Below, one piece after another: positions 22,944 to 33,300 of a DNA stretch of 46,295 nt. A model generated the notes under the pieces. The model was given only the letters and a program-made list of their open reading frames with translations, searched no databases and was not told the origin of the DNA. A program made the position numbers and the translations under genes. The DNA comes from an uncultured Desulfovibrio sp. (GTDB lineage Bacteria; Desulfobacterota; Desulfovibrionia; Desulfovibrionales; Desulfovibrionaceae): assembly GCF_944324525.1 (NCBI RefSeq), contig NZ_CALUWS010000025.1:1-46295 (forward strand), read 5' to 3'. Each line of letters begins with the position of its first letter. Position 1 is the first letter of the stretch.

Positions 22944-25244
22944 TCAGGCGGCGGGGCTGTTGACCTGCATCTTCCAGATGCCGCAGGGGCAGACGCCCGC
23001 GCAGATGCCGCAGCCGATGCAGCGGGCCGGGTCGGACGTGTAGGTGGCGCTGCCGTCCGCTTCCAGCGTGCGGCTGATAGCCTGCTGCGGGCAGGCCGTC
23101 AGGCAGAGGCTGCAATCCCGGCAGGTGCCGCAGCTGATGCAACGCTCATGATCATGGGCGGCATCGGGGCGCTCGGCGGACGGACAGGGGGCGAACCAGG
23201 CCGTATGCAGGCTGGCGGCCGGGACGCGGGCGCGCGCGGACGCGGCATCGGGGGGCGTGCCGCGCAGACGGACATCCACGGCCTCGGCCACGCGGCGGCC
23301 GGAACCGATGGCGTCCACCAGCAGGCCGGGCCGCACCACGTCGCCCACGGCATAGACATCCTCCAGCACGCTGCCGTCGGCGGCGGGGGAGAGCCAGTCG
23401 CGGAAGCGCGAGGCCGTCTCGGGCACGAAGTCCAGTTCCGGCGTCTCGCCCACGCTGATGATGACCATGTCCGCCGGGAAGAGGCGGCCCTCCTCGTCCA
23501 CGAGGCCCTGTTCGGTGATCTCCTTCGTGCGCACCGGCCAGACGATCTTGCCGCCGAGGGCCTCGATATGGGCCATCTCGTGCGCGAAGGCGGCGGGCTT
23601 CTGCACGTCCACGCAGGTCACTTCCTTCGCGCCGCAGGCAAAGGCCCCGGCGGCCACGTCCATGCCCGCATTGCCGCAGCCGATGACCACCACCCGCTCG
23701 GGCACGGCGGGCGATTCGCCCCGGTTCACGGCCTTGAGGAAGTCGATGCCCGCCACGATGCGCTCCTTGCCCGGCCAGGGGAAGACGCGCGCCCTGTGAC
23801 CGCCGGTGGCGATGATGAGGGCGTCGTGTTCCTTGCGCAGGGCGGCGAACCGTTCGGCATCCACCCGGCAGCCGGTGCGGATGGTGACGCCGGCCTCCCG
23901 GATGCGCCGTAGTTCCGCCTCCAGCACGCTTTCGTCGAGGCGGGCATGGGGGATGACTTGCCGCAGCTTGCCGCCGATGTCCTCGTCGGCCTCATAGACC
24001 GTGACGGCATGGCCCTTGTGCGCGAGCTGCCAGGCCGCGCTCAGGCCGCCCACGCCGCCGCCGATGACGCCCACGCTCTTGCCGCTGGCCGGCGCGGTGA
24101 CCGGCAGTTCCGCATGGACGGAGAGCCGTCCCAGCGCGCCGATCTGGATGGCGTCGTCCAGCTCGTTGCGCGTACAGGCGGTCTGGCAGAGATTGGGGCA
24201 GACATGGCCGCAGACCGAGGCGGGGAAGGGGCTGTGCTCCAGCACGAGGCGCAGGGCTTCCTCCGTGCGGCCCTGCCGCAGGAGGTTGAAACGGCGCTGA
24301 GAGGGGATGCCCGCCGGACAGGCATGCTCGCAGGGGGCGGCATGGCGGGCGTTCTCCCAGACGGGGCGGCGCAGGCGGTCCGCGTCATGGGCCACAAGTC
24401 CGCATACGGCGAAGTCGTCCGGGCAGACGTCGCTGAAGATGCCGTCCTCCACCCAGCGGTTGCGGCGGAAGTCGTGCATGTCCGGCAGTCCCTCGTGACT
24501 GTCCGCGGCGTGCGGGGCGGGCAGGATCTTGCGCCAGTGCTTCCAGACGGTGAGCTCCCGGCGCAGGCGCGGCCGCTCCACGGCGTCGAGGAAGGCTTCC
24601 AGCCCGGCGTCCAGAAAGGCGATGTCGTCCTCGTCCAGCGGATGCACGGCCACGTCCGGCGGCAGTTCGCCCAGCGGGCCGCGGACATAGATGACGCCGC
24701 CCACCATGCCCACGCAGGGCCGTTCCCCCAGCACGCTGGTCAGGGTCTGGCTGTTCCAGCCGCAGACGATGGCCTTGCCGCCGCCCATGAATTCAAAGGA
24801 AAAGCTGCCCACGCTCTGCAGCACCCAGAGTTCCGGGGCCTCATAGAGCGGGTCGTGCTTCATGAGCGAGCCGGAGCGGGTCCCGGCGCGGCCGCCGATG
24901 TAGATGCGTCCGGCGGCGGCGCAGTGCCCCGCCGTGTCCCCGGCGTCGCCGCGCACGATGATGCGGCCGCCGGCATTGAGCCAGCCCACGTCCGCCGGGG
25001 CCGGGCCGTTGACGATGACCTCGGTGTCCGGCATGCACATGCCGCCCACGCGCTGGCCGGGATTGGTGACCAGGAAGCGCAGGGGCCGGCCTTCGGGGTT
25101 CCAGAGCGGCCCGCCGATGTCGTGCTGGCCGGAAGCTTCGATGACGAAATCGGTTTCGCCGCGTTCCACCGCCTCCTCGATGCGCAGCAGCAGGTCCTGC
25201 GTGGAAAGGCGCTGGTGTTCATGTACGGTCGTCAGATGCAGCAT
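22944..25244 (-). CDS. Glutamate synthase GXGXG domain fused to GltD-like oxidoreductase and ferredoxin
   Basis: This 766-residue protein joins parts that are separate genes or other fusions elsewhere. Residues about 1-240 are the GXGXG beta-helix of GltB (NAGGRIIVRGDAGD, AAGRIYIGGRAGTRSGS, FEFMGGGKAIVCG). The GltD-like part follows, with N-terminal Fe-S cysteines (CEHACPAGIP, CGHVCPNLCQTACTR), FAD motif GGGVGGLSAAW and NAD(P) motif GCGNAGMD. A C-terminal ferredoxin (CISCGTCRDCSLCLTACP and CIGCGICAGVCPCGIW) ends it. It should pass electrons from NAD(P)H or ferredoxin to the FMN subunit encoded 12 bases upstream. GGAG precedes ATG 25244. It is the last gene of the three-gene operon. Confidence 0.9.
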   Translation of the reverse strand: MLHLTTVHEHQRLSTQDLLLRIEEAVERGETDFVIEASGQHDIGGPLWNPEGRPLRFLVTNPGQRVGGMCMPDTEVIVNGPAPADVGWLNAGGRIIVRGDAGDTAGHCAAAGRIYIGGRAGTRSGSLMKHDPLYEAPELWVLQSVGSFSFEFMGGGKAIVCGWNSQTLTSVLGERPCVGMVGGVIYVRGPLGELPPDVAVHPLDEDDIAFLDAGLEAFLDAVERPRLRRELTVWKHWRKILPAPHAADSHEGLPDMHDFRRNRWVEDGIFSDVCPDDFAVCGLVAHDADRLRRPVWENARHAAPCEHACPAGIPSQRRFNLLRQGRTEEALRLVLEHSPFPASVCGHVCPNLCQTACTRNELDDAIQIGALGRLSVHAELPVTAPASGKSVGVIGGGVGGLSAAWQLAHKGHAVTVYEADEDIGGKLRQVIPHARLDESVLEAELRRIREAGVTIRTGCRVDAERFAALRKEHDALIIATGGHRARVFPWPGKERIVAGIDFLKAVNRGESPAVPERVVVIGCGNAGMDVAAGAFACGAKEVTCVDVQKPAAFAHEMAHIEALGGKIVWPVRTKEITEQGLVDEEGRLFPADMVIISVGETPELDFVPETASRFRDWLSPAADGSVLEDVYAVGDVVRPGLLVDAIGSGRRVAEAVDVRLRGTPPDAASARARVPAASLHTAWFAPCPSAERPDAAHDHERCISCGTCRDCSLCLTACPQQAISRTLEADGSATYTSDPARCIGCGICAGVCPCGIWKMQVNSPAA

Positions 25245-25256
25245 GACAAATCTCCG

Positions 25257-26888
25257 TCAGCAGGCGTAGGAAATGTGCAGGGTGTCGGCCACGTCCTTGC
25301 TGGTGGACACCAGCGCGTCGGAACGGCCCACGGGCAGGGAGCTGTTGCCCACCGGGGCGAGCAGCTTCCGCAGCTCGTCGTCAAAGGTCAGCATGTAGTC
25401 CACGATGTTCTGCGCGCCCCTGTCCACGTCCAGACGGCGGACGAGGCGCGGGTCCTGCGTGCAGATGCCGGTAGGACACTTGCCGGTGGAGCAGGCGTTG
25501 CAACGGCCCTGCTCGTTGCCCACGCAGCCCAGCAGCTGGATGAGCAGCTTGCCCATGATGATGCCGTTGGCTCCCAGACAGATCATCTTGAAGGCGTCGG
25601 CCGCGGCGTTGCCCGTCATGCCCATGCCGCCGCCCGCCCAGAGGGGGATCTGTCCCTGCAGGCCCTGCGAGACGGCGGCAAGGTAGCAGTCCCTCAGCTT
25701 GGAGACGATGGGGTGGCCGGTATGGTCGAGGGAGATCTCGTTGGCCGCGCCCGTGCCGCCCTGGATGCCGTCGATGAAGAAGCCGCCGCAGATGCGGTAC
25801 GGGTCGCGCAAAAGGTTGTTGTAGACCGAGACCGAAGTGGCCGAGGCCGCGCACTTGATGGCCACCGGCACGCGGAAGCCGAAGGCCGCATTGAGGGAAA
25901 GGTGCATCTTCTGCACGGATTCCTCGATGGAGTAGAGGCCCTGATGGTTGGGCGGCGAGTGCAGGGTGGTGCGCGGCACGCCGCGGATGGCCTGGATATG
26001 CGGGGCCACCTTGGCCGCGGGCAAGAGGCCGCCGTCCCCCGGCTTGGCCCCCTGACCGATCTTGATGAGCACGCCCGCGGGATCGGTCTTCATGCGGGGC
26101 ATGGCCCGGATGATGCGGTTCCAGCCGAAGTGCCCGGACGCGATCTGCAGGATCATGTAGCGGAGCTGGTCGGATTCCAGCAGGCGCACGGGCATGCCGC
26201 CCTCGCCGGAGCACATGCGGATGGGCAGGCCGCAGACCTCGTTGAGATAGGCCGTGGCCAGGGCGATGGCCTCCCAGGCGCGGGTGGAGAGCGCGCCGAT
26301 GCTCATGTCGCTGAAGATGACGGGATAGATCCAGTGGACGGGCGGCGTGCGGCCGTCCAGCACCAGATTGTCCCCGTCACGCCGCAGGGGCAGGTCCTGC
26401 GCCAGCATGACCCGGCCCAGCGGGGCGCGCATGTCGAAGGTGTGGCGCTCGGAATCCAGCGCCGGGTCGGTCATCTGGCTGATGCGGCCTACCACGATGG
26501 CGTCCAGCGTGCGTTGGGTGTTGAGGTTGGTACGGCCGCCGCGCTTGAGGGGCCCCCCGGCGCGGGCCAGCAGGGCAAAGCGGTTGTCCGGGTTGCGGAC
26601 GGGCCGTATGGCCCCGTTGGGGCAGACCTTTTCGCACATGCCGCAGCCCACGCAGGCGCGGGCGAATTCGGCGCGCTGCCGGATGACCGGACGCGGCCGG
26701 TGCTCCTGTCGCGGCGTGGGGAAAGGCCCGTCCGACAGGGGCAGGCTGTGCCGCCGCACGCTCACTTCAATGGCGTCGAAGGTGCAGGCCGCCACGCAGG
26801 AGCCGCAGAGCGTGCAGCTCGCCTCGTCATAGTCGATCTTCCAGCGCAGATCGTTGCGCCCGATATCCTGGGTCCTTACTGCTTCCAT
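25257..26888 (-). CDS. Glutamate synthase FMN/Fe-S catalytic subunit, archaeal type
   Basis: This 543-residue subunit makes glutamate from 2-oxoglutarate and ammonia at FMN. It starts with a two-cluster ferredoxin domain (CTLCGSCVAACTFDAIE, about 24-40, and CVGCGMCEKVCPNGAI, about 77-92). The FMN-binding barrel follows, with SGEGGMP, KIGQGAKPGDGG and GGTGAANEIS blocks. Cysteines CVGNEQGRCNACSTGKCPTG bind the [3Fe-4S] cluster. It lacks its own glutaminase and GXGXG domains, which are the flanking genes. ATG 26888 overlaps the amidotransferase stop by 13 bases, so translation is coupled; a longer upstream open frame is not used. Confidence 0.92.
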   Translation of the reverse strand: MEAVRTQDIGRNDLRWKIDYDEASCTLCGSCVAACTFDAIEVSVRRHSLPLSDGPFPTPRQEHRPRPVIRQRAEFARACVGCGMCEKVCPNGAIRPVRNPDNRFALLARAGGPLKRGGRTNLNTQRTLDAIVVGRISQMTDPALDSERHTFDMRAPLGRVMLAQDLPLRRDGDNLVLDGRTPPVHWIYPVIFSDMSIGALSTRAWEAIALATAYLNEVCGLPIRMCSGEGGMPVRLLESDQLRYMILQIASGHFGWNRIIRAMPRMKTDPAGVLIKIGQGAKPGDGGLLPAAKVAPHIQAIRGVPRTTLHSPPNHQGLYSIEESVQKMHLSLNAAFGFRVPVAIKCAASATSVSVYNNLLRDPYRICGGFFIDGIQGGTGAANEISLDHTGHPIVSKLRDCYLAAVSQGLQGQIPLWAGGGMGMTGNAAADAFKMICLGANGIIMGKLLIQLLGCVGNEQGRCNACSTGKCPTGICTQDPRLVRRLDVDRGAQNIVDYMLTFDDELRKLLAPVGNSSLPVGRSDALVSTSKDVADTLHISYAC

Positions 26889-27982
26889 CTTTGCACCGCC
26901 AGATCGTTGTCGATGAGCACGAGCTCCCGCTCGTTGGGGTAGATGTCCTTCGAGGCGTCGCGGCCGGGCATGATGGCGTTGAGCCCGCAGACCTCCGAAG
27001 CCATGGCCGCCATGCCGTCGTCGAAGCCCACCACCACGGGCCGCAGCTTCTTGGAATCGCAGCAGGTGAGCATGCTGCCGTCGGGCAGCAGGCCGATGAT
27101 GGCGTTGGGGCCGTTGATCTCCAGATGGGCCAGGGACTCGCGGATGCGCGTCAGCACCGCGCGGTCCGGGCGGGTCTCCACCTCGGCAAGGGGGAGGGGC
27201 GTGATGACGTGCTTGAAGTAGCGCAGGGGCCACTTCAGCTCATGCAGCACATAATGCAGGGTATAAAGGAAATTTTGCGAGTCGGACTCGAAGCCCACAT
27301 AGCCCCGGTGCAGGGACTTCTGGAATTCCTTGTTTTTGGTGAAAAAGGTGTTCTCGCCATTGGCGCAGAGCGTATACCCCTGCAAAAAGAAGGGATGGGC
27401 CGCATAGCGCACGATGTCGTAATTGGTGTTCTGGCGGCACTGGGCCACGATGTTGCGGGCCAGCAGGCGGGAATCGTCGTCCCAGAGGCGGAAATAGGTG
27501 GCGATGTCCGCCGGATCGCCGATCTCCTTGAGGGTCAGCACGTCCGGCCAGAAGGAATAGACGTAGCCGGCATCATGCCGCTCCAGCAGCTCGCGCAGGG
27601 CCAGGCGCGTGTCCACAAGCAGCTCCTCACGCTCGGCCCGGCTGCGGTAGTGGTACACCTCGGGATAATCGTAATTGCGGAAGATGTACCGCGGCATGGC
27701 CTCGATGCGCAGGCCCGGACGCCGATCCACGTCCGGCACCCATTGCGCCGCCTGCACGAAACCTCGCTGCTCCATATAATCGTTGACCAGCTGCACCCCC
27801 TGCGGCGTACAGGCCAGCGAAAGCAGCGGCTTGTCCTTGTAATGGGCAAACACGCCCTCCAAATCCTGCATGACCAGCGCAAAGCCCGAATTGTCATGCC
27901 CTTCCTGCTGCGGCAGCATGAGCTGCAAGGCCGCCGAGGGCGCAAGAGGCGTCAGGCTCTTGATGGATCCGATTCTGCACAT
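26876..27982 (-). CDS. Class II glutamine amidotransferase subunit of glutamate synthase
   Basis: This 368-residue protein corresponds to the N-terminal glutaminase domain of GltB. Cys2 after the removed Met (MCRIGSIK) is the expected N-terminal nucleophile, and QQEGHDNSGFAL, FWPDVLTLKEIGDPADI and NGPNAIIGLLPDGS are family blocks. It should release ammonia from glutamine and deliver it to the FMN subunit. AGGAC lies before ATG 27982. It is the first gene of the GOGAT operon and sits downstream of glnN, separated by about 440 bases that hold two large hairpin structures. Confidence 0.88.
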   Translation of the reverse strand: MCRIGSIKSLTPLAPSAALQLMLPQQEGHDNSGFALVMQDLEGVFAHYKDKPLLSLACTPQGVQLVNDYMEQRGFVQAAQWVPDVDRRPGLRIEAMPRYIFRNYDYPEVYHYRSRAEREELLVDTRLALRELLERHDAGYVYSFWPDVLTLKEIGDPADIATYFRLWDDDSRLLARNIVAQCRQNTNYDIVRYAAHPFFLQGYTLCANGENTFFTKNKEFQKSLHRGYVGFESDSQNFLYTLHYVLHELKWPLRYFKHVITPLPLAEVETRPDRAVLTRIRESLAHLEINGPNAIIGLLPDGSMLTCCDSKKLRPVVVGFDDGMAAMASEVCGLNAIMPGRDASKDIYPNERELVLIDNDLAVQRWKQ

Positions 27983-28084
27983 ATGTCCGTCCTGTGGCGG
28001 CCCGCACCCGCCGAGTTCGGGAGAACGGACGCGGGCCGCACGTATTGAGGGTGTTTGTTGGTGTGTCGGCTATGGTCAGGTTGT

Positions 28085-28213
28085 TTGGGGGGAGGGGGAC
28101 CCCCTCGCTCTGCTGTCGATGTCCGTAAGGCTCCTTTGTCGCCTAACGGACACGGCCCTTTGGGCCGCCCGTCGGGTCGCGCCTAGCGCGGGAGGGGGTC
28201 CCCCTCCCCCCAA
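28085..28213. repeat. Long inverted-repeat element with internal hairpins
   Basis: The outer arm 28085-28106 (TTGGGGGGAGGGGGACCCCC then T) is matched by 28191-28213. Inside are a 12-base stem with one mismatch (TGTCCGTAAGGC near 28119, GCCTAACGGACA near 28141-28152) and GGCCC-TTT-GGGCC. It has no coding capacity. It lies upstream of the GOGAT operon; whether it is a mobile or regulatory RNA element is unknown. Confidence 0.75.
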
Positions 28214-28363
28214 GCCCCCCACCCCTCCCCCAGCGCGCTTTCATAGGGGGAAAGGGATAGTTGCCGTTCTCCAAACGTGACCATGTTCGTTTATTGATAT
28301 TGCCCAAAATGCTTTGGGGTTTTGTGTTGAGGCCGGTAAAGCGCGTTTGGTGGGGATGGGGGG

Positions 28364-28415
28364 GCGGGGGGAAGGGGCCCCTTTGGGCGCGAGCAAAGGG
28401 GCCCCTTCCCCCCGC
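28364..28415 (-). terminator. 22-bp-stem hairpin after glnN
   Basis: GCGGGGGGAAGGGGCCCC then TTTG (28364-28385) is exactly complementary to 28394-28415, loop GGCGCGAG. It begins 10 bases past the glnN stop. It resembles the palindromes near 2.9 and 3.3 kb and lacks a following T tract. Confidence 0.65.
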
Positions 28416-28424
28416 ATCACCCCA

Positions 28425-30617
<2,193 letters not shown>

Positions 30618-30680
30618 GGGAATCCTCCGGGATGGTGAAACTCGGCGGAAACGCTTCAGCGCGTTCCCGCCCTCCCAAAG

Positions 30681-30696
30681 GCAGGAAGTGTGCCAG
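30681..30696 (-). promoter_or_regulatory. Sigma-54 promoter of glnN
   Basis: On the minus strand the sequence is CTGGCACACTTCCTGC, matching TGGCAC-N5-TTGC with the invariant GG and GC exactly ten bases apart. The start site would be near 30670, about 50 bases before the GTG. The upstream 260 bases are AT-rich, as expected for bending and activator sites. Confidence 0.85.
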
Positions 30697-31010
30697 TCCT
30701 TTTTTGTTTTTGTAAGATGTTAAATTTATTATGTATTATTTTGTGTTCTCGTGCGAAGGGCGTGTCCCGTCCAGGTAAACGGTGATTTTTTCTTCTTTAG
30801 AGTAGAAAAGTAGGCGGAGATTGCGTGCACATGCGGCATAACGGGTATGTTTTTGTGTATAACATATGAGGATACTTGTTGAAAAATAAATATACAAAAA
30901 TGTTGTTTAGTCGGATTTGCGCCGTAAAATACACATTTATGTTGAAAAACAACGGAAAGCCGCCCCGTCTGCCCCGTCGCGCGCGACGGCAGGGCAGAAA
31001 TCCCGGCGCG
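30697..31010. other. AT-rich upstream region of glnN
   Basis: No gene is credible. The stretch is AT-rich up to 30956 and contains the dyad GTTG-AAAAA-CAAC (30941-30953); no clean TGT-N10-ACA activator site was found. From 30957 it is GC-rich with CGTCGCG/CGCGACG. Confidence 0.4.
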
Positions 31011-31046
31011 AAAAAGCGGCCGGCATCCGCAGAGGATACCGGCCGC
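31011..31046 (-). terminator. Minus-strand terminator
   Basis: GCGGCCGG-CATCC (31016-31028) pairs with GGATA-CCGGCCGC (31034-31046), followed on the minus strand by TTTTT. It probably ends transcripts coming from dctP, 385 bases upstream in the direction of transcription, through the R2 repeat. Confidence 0.75.
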
Positions 31047-31282
31047 AAGAGAACACTGGGGCAGGGATGGCGGCTGGAGCAGGGCGGCGGAGCCGGGCTA
31101 TGCTGATGGCGTTTCGTACCGGCGCGCCGGGCGCGGCACGGGCTGCGTCCACCCTTTCGCGAGCGCCGTCCCGGGCCGATCCGCTTTTGCCGCCGTATAA
31201 GCTCGGAGGCGAGCCGTCATGCAGGGCAAAAGGGGAGTTTCAGCACAGAGGGACGGCCGCCAGCCCCTGCGTCCCAATGTCG

Positions 31283-31433
31283 TAGAGCGGATTCGCATTG
31301 AAATTGTGTCAATTTCCCTGCTGACGCCGCCCTCATACTACGGAAAAAGCGTGGTTTTTCCGTGTGTTCGGTTACGAGTAGTCGCTCTCGCGACTACCCG
31401 AGCAATCCGCATTTTCACTATGGAATCGCTTTA
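31283..31433 (+). repeat. R2 repeat, complete copy
   Basis: This 151-bp element runs from TAGAGCGGATTCG to GGAATCGCTTTA, with imperfect inverted ends and TA at both edges. Internal hairpins are GAAATTG-TGT-CAATTTC, CGGAAAAA-GCGTGG-TTTTTCCG and GTAGTCG...CGACTAC. It is inverted relative to 1-132. Its right end forms the TAA stop of dctP. No gene lies within. Confidence 0.88.
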
Positions 31434-32426
31434 GATGGTGGGCTTGCCGCAGGCCTTGAGGTAGGCGTTGACGGCATCACGCCCGCCGACGAACTCCATC
31501 ATTTCGGGCCAGACCTTTTCCATGGCGGCCTTCTTCCACTGCTCTTCGTCTTCCAGCTGGGAGATGACGACGCCGTCCTTGATCAGCTCTTCCTTGGCGG
31601 CGCTGGCTTCCTTGATCTGGTATTCCAGCACGGCCTTCTGAGCCACCTTGCCGCCTTCGATGACCAGCTTCTGCAGTTCAGGATCCATCTTGCGGAACAC
31701 GCGCTCGCTGATGATCATGGGCTGCAGCTGATAGGTATAGTGCACTTCGGAAAGGTACTTCTGATTGGCTTCCTGGAACTTGTTGGCCCGGAAGCCGATG
31801 TAGCCGTAGCACTGTCCGTCCACCACGCCCTGCTGCAAGGCCGTGAAGGTCTCGGCCCAGGAGATGGGCGTGGGGCTGCCGCCAAAGGCTTTGTAGGCGG
31901 CGATGAGCACCGCGCTCTGAGGAACGCGGAACTTCAGACCCTGCATGTCGGACATCTTTTTGATGGGACGCTTGGAGTTGGAGATGTACCGGAAGTCGGT
32001 ATACGTCCAGGTCAGGATGCGGAAACCGGCGGCCGTGGCATAGCTGTTGAGCAGCTCGGCAGGCTTGCCGTTGGTGCCCGTCACCACTTCATCAAGGTTG
32101 GAGAAGAGGTAGGGCAGGGTCAGGATGCCCAGACGGCTTTCAAAGGGGACAAGATTGGCGATACCGGCAATGGCGATGGGCAGCGATCCCTTCTGCACGT
32201 TGCGCAGGCATTCCGTCTCGTCGCCAAGGGAGGCGCTGTAGAAGCACTCCACCTTGACCTTTCCGTTGGTCTTTTCCTCGATGAATTTCTTGAACGTGTT
32301 GCCTACGACGCCCATTTCCGAGTTTTCAGGGTCGCCGGCGCCGATATGCAGGGTGAGTGCCTGAGCCACGCTGCCGCATACGAGGAAAGCAGCGAGCAGC
32401 AGTGGGATGAGTCTGAAGCTTTTCAT
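31431..32426 (-). CDS. TRAP transporter solute-binding protein, orphan DctP
   Basis: This 331-residue periplasmic binding protein has a signal peptide (SFRLIPLLLAAFLVCGSVAQA, to about 23) and the DctP fold, including the arginine-bearing block KFRVPQSAV that binds the carboxylate of the ligand and the SWAETFTALQQGVVDGQ hinge region. It should bind a C4-dicarboxylate, sugar acid or similar. No dctQ or dctM membrane gene is adjacent, so it must work with a distant TRAP membrane pair. GAGG before ATG 32426 is preferred over a GTG at 32438. The stop codon is made by the end of the R2 repeat. A long AT-rich leader precedes it. Confidence 0.9.
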   Translation of the reverse strand: MKSFRLIPLLLAAFLVCGSVAQALTLHIGAGDPENSEMGVVGNTFKKFIEEKTNGKVKVECFYSASLGDETECLRNVQKGSLPIAIAGIANLVPFESRLGILTLPYLFSNLDEVVTGTNGKPAELLNSYATAAGFRILTWTYTDFRYISNSKRPIKKMSDMQGLKFRVPQSAVLIAAYKAFGGSPTPISWAETFTALQQGVVDGQCYGYIGFRANKFQEANQKYLSEVHYTYQLQPMIISERVFRKMDPELQKLVIEGGKVAQKAVLEYQIKEASAAKEELIKDGVVISQLEDEEQWKKAAMEKVWPEMMEFVGGRDAVNAYLKACGKPTI

Positions 32427-32439
32427 AATTATCCTCACT

Positions 32440-32740
32440 GGTTAAATGGGTAAATGGGATGAGCCAGGACCACGAAGGCGAGAAAAGACCTCCTTTTTGT
32501 TAAAGATTTCACATATTATCATAAAATATGAGTTTTACTTATAGATATATTAACAGATAATTTTTGTGGCTTTTCCTGTAGTTTTTATACATTTTTTAAG
32601 AAAAATTTGTCAATATGAGGGTAAATGATATTTTTATTTTAAAAAAGATGTATGAAATATTTTTTATATATATGTATCGCGCAGTCGTGATGATATAAAA
32701 TTATTTATGATTTTAGAGTGTTGAATGCGATTTTCAAGGA
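32440..32740. other. AT-rich island upstream of dctP
   Basis: From about 32480 to 32730 the sequence is strikingly AT-rich against GC-rich surroundings. It contains the dctP promoter and the dyad CATATT-N7-AATATG (32512-32530). I see no gene in it. Confidence 0.6.
32584..32613 (-). promoter_or_regulatory. Candidate sigma-70 promoter of dctP
   Basis: On the minus strand a perfect TTGACA (32608-32613) is followed after 18 bases by TATAAA (32584-32589). The leader would be about 150 bases and includes the CATATT dyad. Confidence 0.65.
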
Positions 32741-33264
32741 GCGCGGGACGGCGGGCCGGATAAGGCCGACGTGCCTTTCGTGCGGCAGTGCGGGTATGCG
32801 CCCTGCAGCGCTTCCGCCACCAGGCGGCGGTTCCTCGCAGGGGCGACAGGGCAGCCTGCATCCATAAGGCAAAAACCAGCCGCGGAGTCCTCGGGCAGCG
32901 AAGGAAACAGAATCGTCTGTTCGCTCGAAACGAAAAGGGAACGGATGGGGGGGAGCCTGGGGCCTGCCGATGTGGCACGTTGTCTCACAGGGCTGCGGAG
33001 AGCGGCCGGCGTCAAGGCATTTCCAGTGTGGCCGCCGGGCGTTGAAACCATACGGTCTGACGTTTTGCGGAAAAAATGCGGCTGTCCGCTCACGCTGGCA
33101 GGGCCGGCTGTACCGCCGCCTCGCGTGTCGCCTTTGGCAAAGGCAACACGCTCCAAGTCATGGCGCGGCGCGGCAGGCGTTACGGGAGGGCGGACAGCCG
33201 GGAAGGGATGGAGAAGCGGCGAGGCGGCTAAGAAAGGAAGCGCACGTCGTTCGCGGCGGCAGGC
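32741..33264. other. Gene-poor region around R1 copy F
   Basis: Apart from the R1 repeat nothing is supported. A 193-codon plus-strand open frame (32771-33352) crosses the repeat, a terminator and the end of the regulator gene, has no family resemblance and is rejected. Confidence 0.5.
33016..33154 (-). repeat. R1 repeat, copy F
   Basis: This diverged copy is in the opposite orientation to copies A-E. GGCATTTCCAGTGTGG, GTTGAAACCATACGG, the GCGGAAAAAATGCGG half-hairpin, CCGCCGCCTCGCG and AACACGCTCC correspond to R1 blocks in reverse complement. TA is not kept at its ends. Confidence 0.8.
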
Positions 33265-33296
33265 AAAAAAAGCCCCCGCCGTAGTGGCAGGGGGCT
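33265..33296 (-). terminator. Terminator after the NifA-like gene
   Basis: AGCCCCCGCC (33271-33280) pairs with GGC-A-GGGGGCT (33286-33296), followed on the minus strand by TTTTTT. It is four bases past the stop. Confidence 0.88.
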
Positions 33297-33300
33297 GTCG

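Noticed and set aside
23946-26942. A 998-codon plus-strand open frame over the glutamate synthase genes
   Set aside because: It is antisense to two well-supported genes and arises from high GC content; no domain or ribosome site supports it.
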